This document shows, piece by piece, positions 61,205-64,000 of a stretch of DNA of 64,000 nt. The DNA comes from Heliocidaris tuberculata (taxonomy: Eukaryota > Echinodermata > Echinoidea > Camarodonta > Echinometridae): contig CM046842.1 of the NCBI GenBank assembly GCA_025618425.1, positions 27,491,668-27,555,667 of the forward strand, read 5' to 3'. The translations under genes were made by a program, and so were the position numbers. Positions within the stretch are counted from its first letter, which is position 1. Every line of letters begins with the position of its first letter. Below the pieces are notes generated by a model. It ran no database searches. It saw only the letters and a program-made list of their open reading frames with translations, and was not told the DNA's origin.

Positions 61205-61385
61205 GGGGAAAGGTGGTCTAATACATGTACTGCACCTGTTTAAGCAGATACTGTAGGTCAAAGATTAAAGTGAGCTAGGTTAAACCTGGCTAAATGAATT
61301 GTGTGGATGGGGTATGGTCAAGACAGGCTGTCTGTATGCGGTGGGAAAGGATAAGGTGTATGTCTCTCCATGAATGGCACTGTGT
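61205..61385 (-). pseudogene. Decayed partial copies of an ORP exon
   Basis: Two stretches in the intron beside the exon at 60950-61110 resemble its upstream part. Positions 61209-61240 repeat the acceptor-side sequence (GTGGTCTAxTACATGTACTG). Positions 61305-61373 resemble the coding segment for GETYTLTFPNAYG (shared run GTGTATGTCTCTCC on the plus strand). Copies are partial and carry substitutions and small gaps, so they are duplicated exon fragments rather than alternative exons. Confidence 0.65.
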
Positions 61386-61489
61386 ACAACAGAAATGTCA
61401 GATTATAGGAGTTTATATGGCAGAAATCACACCCATAGCAAAATTGTCAGTGGTGCAGTTTGCCTTTACACCTGACAGGTTTTATTTAA

Positions 61490-61908
61490 CCCTTTCATGA
61501 CAGGAATTATTTAAGGGCGAAATCGATCACATTTTGTTCTTCAAATTGGCAATAATAACATTTTTCTTTTAGTGCTATATGGTTCTCATAAGGTGTAATG
61601 TCTTTGGAAACAATATACATGGTTACAAGTTTGTCAAAAAGTTGAAAATATTGCCAATTTGATTAAAAAAAAACAATGATTTTGAACCTCTCAATGCATT
61701 GCCAATTTACGGATTTGAAGAGTTATTCTCATTTTTAAAATTCCTGGCATCAAACGCAATGTTGTCATGCAACAAAATATGAACATAGGATGTGCAGAAA
61801 TTTTTGCTCTTTCTACTCCATACATCTGGTATATACATGTATTTTAGGGCTCTGAATCAAAAGTTATTGAGCCAAACCACAAAATGTGGTCAATTGTCTC
61901 GAAAGGGG
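61490..61908. mobile_element. piggyBac-like MITE, copy G (in ORP intron)
   Basis: About 418 bp, orientation of copy C: CCCTTTCATGACAGGAATT after TTAA (61486-61489), ending GTCTCGAAAGGGG then TAA. The right TTAA is mutated (GTAA). A CATGTA insertion near 61837 accounts for part of the extra length. Confidence 0.88.
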
Positions 61909-62415
61909 TAATGTGTATAAATGTACAACCCTACATGTATGTAGTATATTTCATCCCTTTACTGGTTGTGAATTTAAAGAAAACAAAATGCATATTGGTG
62001 TATATATTTCAGGATTAATGATATTCTGTGAAAGAAATTTTTCTTGGAAGTTAAAGAGAAAAAACAAAAACAAAAAAAAGTACACAGCTTTAATTTGTTT
62101 TATGGCAAATTGCTTCTTGAAGTAACCAGAATAATACAACACAACTTATAAAGCTGTTAACACATTCCGAGAAGGTTAGAAATGAAATGAGCATTGGAGC
62201 AACTGCTGACTAATGGATAATGGCCCACGAGGGCATTAGACTAACTGACAAATGGGCAGAAAGAAAAAACAGATGATTAGAATGATGATCAGACATCATG
62301 GAAAATAAACAATTTAGGTTTATATGAAATGCGACTAAAAAAATTCTGGATTGCACAAGTTGGCATTGGGGCGAATGGCAATTTAATATTCAGACTGTGC
62401 GCTTGCTTCACTTAC

Positions 62416-62526
62416 ATTCCCCGATCATGTTGACACCTATGGACATGCCTAGAAACTTAGACTTTGTCCAGACGGAAGCATTCATACAGATCCTCCTGGC
62501 TGCACACTCGGCATAGAATGCCGACA
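62416..62526 (-). CDS. OSBPL10/11-like: ORP10/11-like exon, mid lipid-binding domain
   Basis: The exon is 111 nt, acceptor CTCATAG before 62526 and donor GTAAGT after 62416. It encodes (V)[19 protein letters not shown] then [17 protein letters not shown]. This is the stretch immediately after the OSBP family fingerprint EQVSHHPP, whose last residues should be on the exon to the right, not found before 64000. Family members have [18 protein letters not shown] and GVxMIGE here. ORP proteins carry sterols, phosphatidylserine and PI4P between membranes at ER contact sites. The exon ends with one base of a split codon (T|GT), matching the next exon at 61110. Confidence 0.93.
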
Positions 62527-62797
62527 CTATGAGACATGAGAAAGGAGACAGGAATGTGTCATGTATTGCCAATGATGAATTATGAGCATCCAAGCAGATT
62601 ATCATAAAAAGTGATGACTATTCTGTGAACCCTCTGCATTCCCACTTCATGGAATGTTATTGTTCATCTCCAGTGGGCCATTAAGAGTACAAACATCTAT
62701 CTAAAGAGCTTATCATGGAATAAGTTTATAATCATGGATCATTTTGACATTCTTCCTGTTGATACCAACGGTGTTCTCTTACATCAAACTTCACAAT

Positions 62798-63113
62798 TCG
62801 TCATCGTTTTTACGAACTGACAAATCCGTGTGCGGTGCGCAGAAACGTGAATTGGCGGGAAACGAATTAATAGATTTAGGTGTTCTTAGATAACGGAATT
62901 TGCTTTTGATGCATAATTTAATGTATCGATATATACATCAAAAGAAAGCTTATGACTTTAATTTTTAAATGGTGTATATTATTAGGTATATTAATACGGA
63001 ATAAGGAAGCACTGGCCATTCAAACACAATTCGACGGTTCGTAAAACTGTTTTCTCCAAAGCACGCATTTGCTCATGTGCGCTGCTTCGTCAGTTAGTAA
63101 AAACAACGACGAA
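62798..63113. mobile_element. MITE with TTTTTACGAACTGACGAATCC ends, copy 2 (inverted)
   Basis: Reverse orientation of the element at 52673-52987 along its whole length (TTCGTCATCGTTTTTACGAA to the complement of TTCGTCGTTGTTTTTACTAA). Confidence 0.85.
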
Positions 63114-63546
63114 TTAATGAACCTGTTTTAATGACTTTCATGAAAAAAGAAAGAATGATTTCTTATATCAGTATGAAATTCAGTCTCATATTGTGATATC
63201 GATGTGGCATTTTGGGCTAGTGAATTATCACGATGCACTGAAAAAAAAACAGGGGTGCACTATCTTACCCAAACACTCACAGCAGTGCATTATTTTGTAC
63301 ATACATATATCGTCAACCTGCTTTATAGCCAACATCTATTGAAGGACACTTCTCCATAAAGACCGTATCTAATGTGTTCCATCAACAATGTTTTATCATT
63401 TAATTATTTATTGCAGGAACTTGTTATTAAAGATCATCTGCCTATCACTGCTCCGACATTACATGTAGCTCCGGCGACAATTTCTCGGGGGCTTTATTTC
63501 ATCAAAGATACAGGGTTAGGGTTAGGGTTGCAATTGAGTTTTAGTT

Positions 63547-63698
63547 CAGGGCCCTGTTTCATAAAACTTGTTATCAATAACACGTTACAATGATTGTTAT
63601 AAGCTACTGAAATCCTTGAATCTGATTGGCTGAAAGCAAATTTGTCATAAAAATGGGGCAGTTGTCACTGATAACAAGTTTTATGAAACGGAGCCCTG
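63547..63698. mobile_element. Hairpin MITE of adjacent pair, CAGGGCCCTGTTTCATAAAAC ends
   Basis: 152 bp, left CAGGGCCCTGTTTCATAAAA and right complement CAGGGCTCCGTTTCATAAAA, continuing CTTGTTATCA. Contains TCTGATTGGCTGAAAGCAAA. Confidence 0.88.
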
Positions 63699-63837
63699 GG
63701 GAGCGTTTCATAAAGTGTTTTGTCAGTGATTTTTACCGACAAATTTGCTCTCAGCCAATCAGATGCAAGGATTTCAGTAGCTTATAACAGTTGTCGGTAA
63801 AAATCACTGACAAAACACTTGATGAAACGCTCCCCAG
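63695..63837. mobile_element. Second hairpin MITE of the pair, GGGGAGCGTTTCAT ends
   Basis: About 140 bp, arms of ~50 bp with one mismatch: CCTGGGGAGCGTTTCATAAA against complement CCTGGGGAGCGTTTCATCAA, then GTGTTTTGTCAGTGATTTTT. Directly abuts the previous element, sharing CCTGGGG. Contains CTCAGCCAATCAGATGC, so its core is in opposite orientation to its neighbour. Confidence 0.9.
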
Positions 63838-64000
63838 GTGTAGGGTGAGGTACAGTGTGTACATGTAGTGTATGGTCCACATCTGAAGACAGCAATCAGG
63901 TTAGTGTAGGTTATTTACTGCAGAGCAATTGTCGCCGGAGTATGTGTCATACAACAACCTATAATGACTAATTTTCTTGTCTCCCAAGAGGGGTCTTTAT

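Larger units (their letters stand above)
56513..64000 (-). other. Introns of the ORP10/11-like gene and upstream flank
   Basis: Introns are 56513-58139, 58302-59247, 59365-60949, 61111-62415 and 62527 onward. They hold MITEs at 56615-57123, 57632-58052, 58412-58627, 58796-59074, 59915-60017, 60173-60632, 61490-61908, 62798-63113 and a tandem pair at 63547-63837, each listed separately. No further ORP exon, in particular none with the HHPP fingerprint, was found between 62527 and 64000. Confidence 0.75.

Overview
This is a eukaryotic (animal) genomic window, about 37-40% GC by eye, dominated by introns, intergenic DNA and non-autonomous transposons. Almost none of the open reading frames longer than 60 codons is a gene. 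I recognise two genes, both on the minus strand and both from short exons joined by consensus splice sites in compatible phase. The organism is probably a marine invertebrate: both genes are ordinary animal genes, and the DNA is full of TACATG/CATGTA self-complementary arrays and fold-back MITEs of a kind I associate with echinoderm and similar genomes. That placement is inference, and I cannot name the species.

Right end, 62.5 to 56.4 kb (minus): the last five coding exons of an oxysterol-binding-protein-related protein, most like the ORP10/ORP11 (OSBPL10/11) branch. It encodes the 3' half of the sterol/lipid-transfer domain and ends at a stop codon at 56390-56392. The upstream exons lie beyond the window.

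Middle to left, 43.7 to 9.0 kb (minus): the first three coding exons of ARHGAP39 (Vilse/CrossGAP). A tiny start-codon exon (43666-43676) is followed by a first WW-domain exon (38033-38134) and, after a 29-kb intron, a second WW-domain exon (8986-9124). The RhoGAP part must lie left of position 1. About 12.6 kb separates the end of the ORP gene from the start of ARHGAP39. The two genes are head to tail but nothing suggests shared function.

The rest is a dense record of transposon activity. A ~406-bp piggyBac-like MITE family (TTAA target, CCCTTTC ends) is present in eight copies, one with its empty target site preserved in a neighbouring tandem duplicate and one inserted inside another copy. 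Two or three hAT-type MITEs have 8-bp target duplications. There are several long fold-back elements, one with ~240-bp arms that I could not distinguish from identical. Also present are a 2-kb terminal-inverted-repeat element filled with ~39 minisatellite units, a nested pogo-like element, a LINE fragment, two tRNA-derived SINEs, and many small hairpin MITEs that often carry a CCAAT/ATTGG motif. Beside both the WW2 exon and one ORP exon lie decayed partial copies of that same exon.

I did not find an undescribed multi-gene system here. The most informative observations are the piggyBac-like family with its built-in empty site, the exon-fragment duplications beside both genes, and the near-perfect fold-back element in ARHGAP39 intron 2.
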